Both the position numbers and the translations under genes were made by a program. Below the pieces are notes generated by a model. The model saw only the letters and a program-made list of their open reading frames with translations. It did not search any database and was not told where the DNA came from. From Solea solea (lineage: Eukaryota > Chordata > Actinopteri > Pleuronectiformes > Soleidae), in the NCBI RefSeq assembly GCF_958295425.1, contig NC_081143.1, forward strand, positions 17,832,686 through 17,896,685: DNA of 64,000 bases, in the 5' to 3' direction. Positions 62,851 to 64,000 of the stretch are shown here, piece by piece (position 1 is the first letter of the stretch; every line of letters starts with the position of its first letter).

Positions 62851-64000
62851 ACTGTTGTCCCTGAAACTGAAACAGTTTGTCTTCAGTGATGCAGCAGATT
62901 CCCCAAGAATGGTCAAAAAGAAAACACACAGTGCAGAGAGCAGAGAAGATATATATTCTGCTGGAATTGTCAAGAGGATAAACTTAATTTGAGTTTAGTT
63001 TAATTAAAAAAAAAAAAAAAAGAGAGAGGTTACTTCTTAAGTCACACCACCCCAACTGGGTTACCGCTCAAACAGGGGACATATATTCTGAAACACTGGT
63101 TAATCCAATAAAGACATCACTCATCTTACTCAGTGCAATCTCCTTAATACAGAATTTGGATTAAGGACTGAAGAGGCGCAAACTCTTCCAGTTGGAGCTG
63201 CAGAAGTGGTCTGATCTTGGCTGTTTAGTTCCTCGGGGTTGGAATCAGTCTCTACAGTCCTTCATTTTGCATTAAATCCAATGGTCTCACAATGACAGAG
63301 TATCCTGTGAGCCTACAGTCAACCTCTGAGGGTACAGTATCAACTCTGACGCTACATGACTCAATAACCGAAATGACGACTGCATGGACAAAGCATGATG
63401 TGATATATATATTATTTTTTTAATTTAATTTATTTTTTACAGATAATAAAGAGCTACTCTAAACCAGGAAGTGACTAGTGTGCATCCATTAATTTTTGGT
63501 TGAGTGTTGAGTGTTATTCCAGTGTTAATGTGATAACTCTGCTGTATGGAATTTTATAATGATGAAGGGAAAAAAGAGAGAGGAGGTGTAAATGATGAAG
63601 AGGAGGCGAGAGATGTGATCCAAGATCAGGAAGCCAAATAAAACCTAATTATGTGGAATGGAATGTACCCTTCAAACTATCCCCGTACTCTCTCTCTCTC
63701 TATCCTTTTTGGTTTCTTTCTCCGTCACTTCTCAAAGATGTTGGCAGTGGCTCAACCAATGGCCTGTGGCTATTTGTTTATGTGCAATTTGTTCGAGGGC
63801 TGGCCCCTCTCCTTCTTTTCACAGAAGCCATTTACAATTCTATTCATGTCTACCTGCCTCGTTCAGATGGCAAGGCAGAGTTATGGCCTTTCACAAAGTG
63901 TCAACGCAGTTAAATTGGTGCTATTCTTAGTGGGGGATGACACTGTTGTATCACTTTCCATAGTGATGTATAACAGAAAGTAGGTGCAGTATTTAAGTGA
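62851..64000. other. Upstream flank or further rab11fip4 intron
   Basis: No coding exon is supported. A poly(A) tract lies near 63,005-63,021. If a longer, EF-hand-containing transcript exists, this would be part of its first large intron; otherwise it is intergenic. Confidence 0.4.

Noticed and set aside
62372..62851. 159-aa plus-strand open frame, the second longest
   Set aside because: It starts inside a (CT)n repeat, and its remainder crosses the putative promoter. There is no domain and no protein-like conservation signal.

Overview
This is a vertebrate nuclear window, almost certainly from a teleost fish. It is AT-rich, full of (CA)n, (TA)n and (GA)n microsatellites, and carries interspersed repeats typical of fish genomes. 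Its genes are small exons with GT-AG introns. No bacterial-type genes, rRNA, tRNA or CRISPR arrays were seen. I found no wholly new system. The window holds two recognisable genes, both on the minus strand, beside a long non-coding flank.

Positions 1-35,360 contain no exon I can support. This flank holds microsatellites and non-autonomous DNA transposons: two related hAT-like copies at 7.9-10.1 kb, and a long-inverted-repeat element at 8.8-9.4 kb. It also holds a 0.7 kb dispersed fish repeat at 10.9-11.6 kb and a few stretches that look like conserved non-coding DNA. Positions 35,366-37,530 carry a four-exon gene, one 5' UTR exon plus three coding exons, encoding 257 aa. I identify it tentatively as coprs, the PRMT5 cofactor, from its C-terminal motifs and gene order.

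Positions about 38.4-62.6 kb carry rab11fip4 (Rab11 family-interacting protein 4). Twelve coding exons were resolved to the base, with every junction in frame. They give 514 aa from the first available methionine: an acidic/Ser-rich region, a CxxC motif, a long coiled coil and an intact C-terminal Rab11-binding (FIP) domain. The N-terminal EF-hands of the mammalian long form are not visible here. A likely alternative first exon lies at 62.1 kb, beneath a promoter region with an RFX X-box and an octamer motif. The introns hold decayed L2-type LINE fragments and several copies of a fish repeat whose ends adjoin (TG)n tracts.

Rab11-FIP4 is a membrane-trafficking adaptor of recycling endosomes and Coprs is a nuclear histone-methylation cofactor, so the two genes need not act together. 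They are neighbours in mammals too (RAB11FIP4-COPRS), which makes this a conserved syntenic block. All gene calls rest on reading the sequence and on family knowledge; no database search was run.
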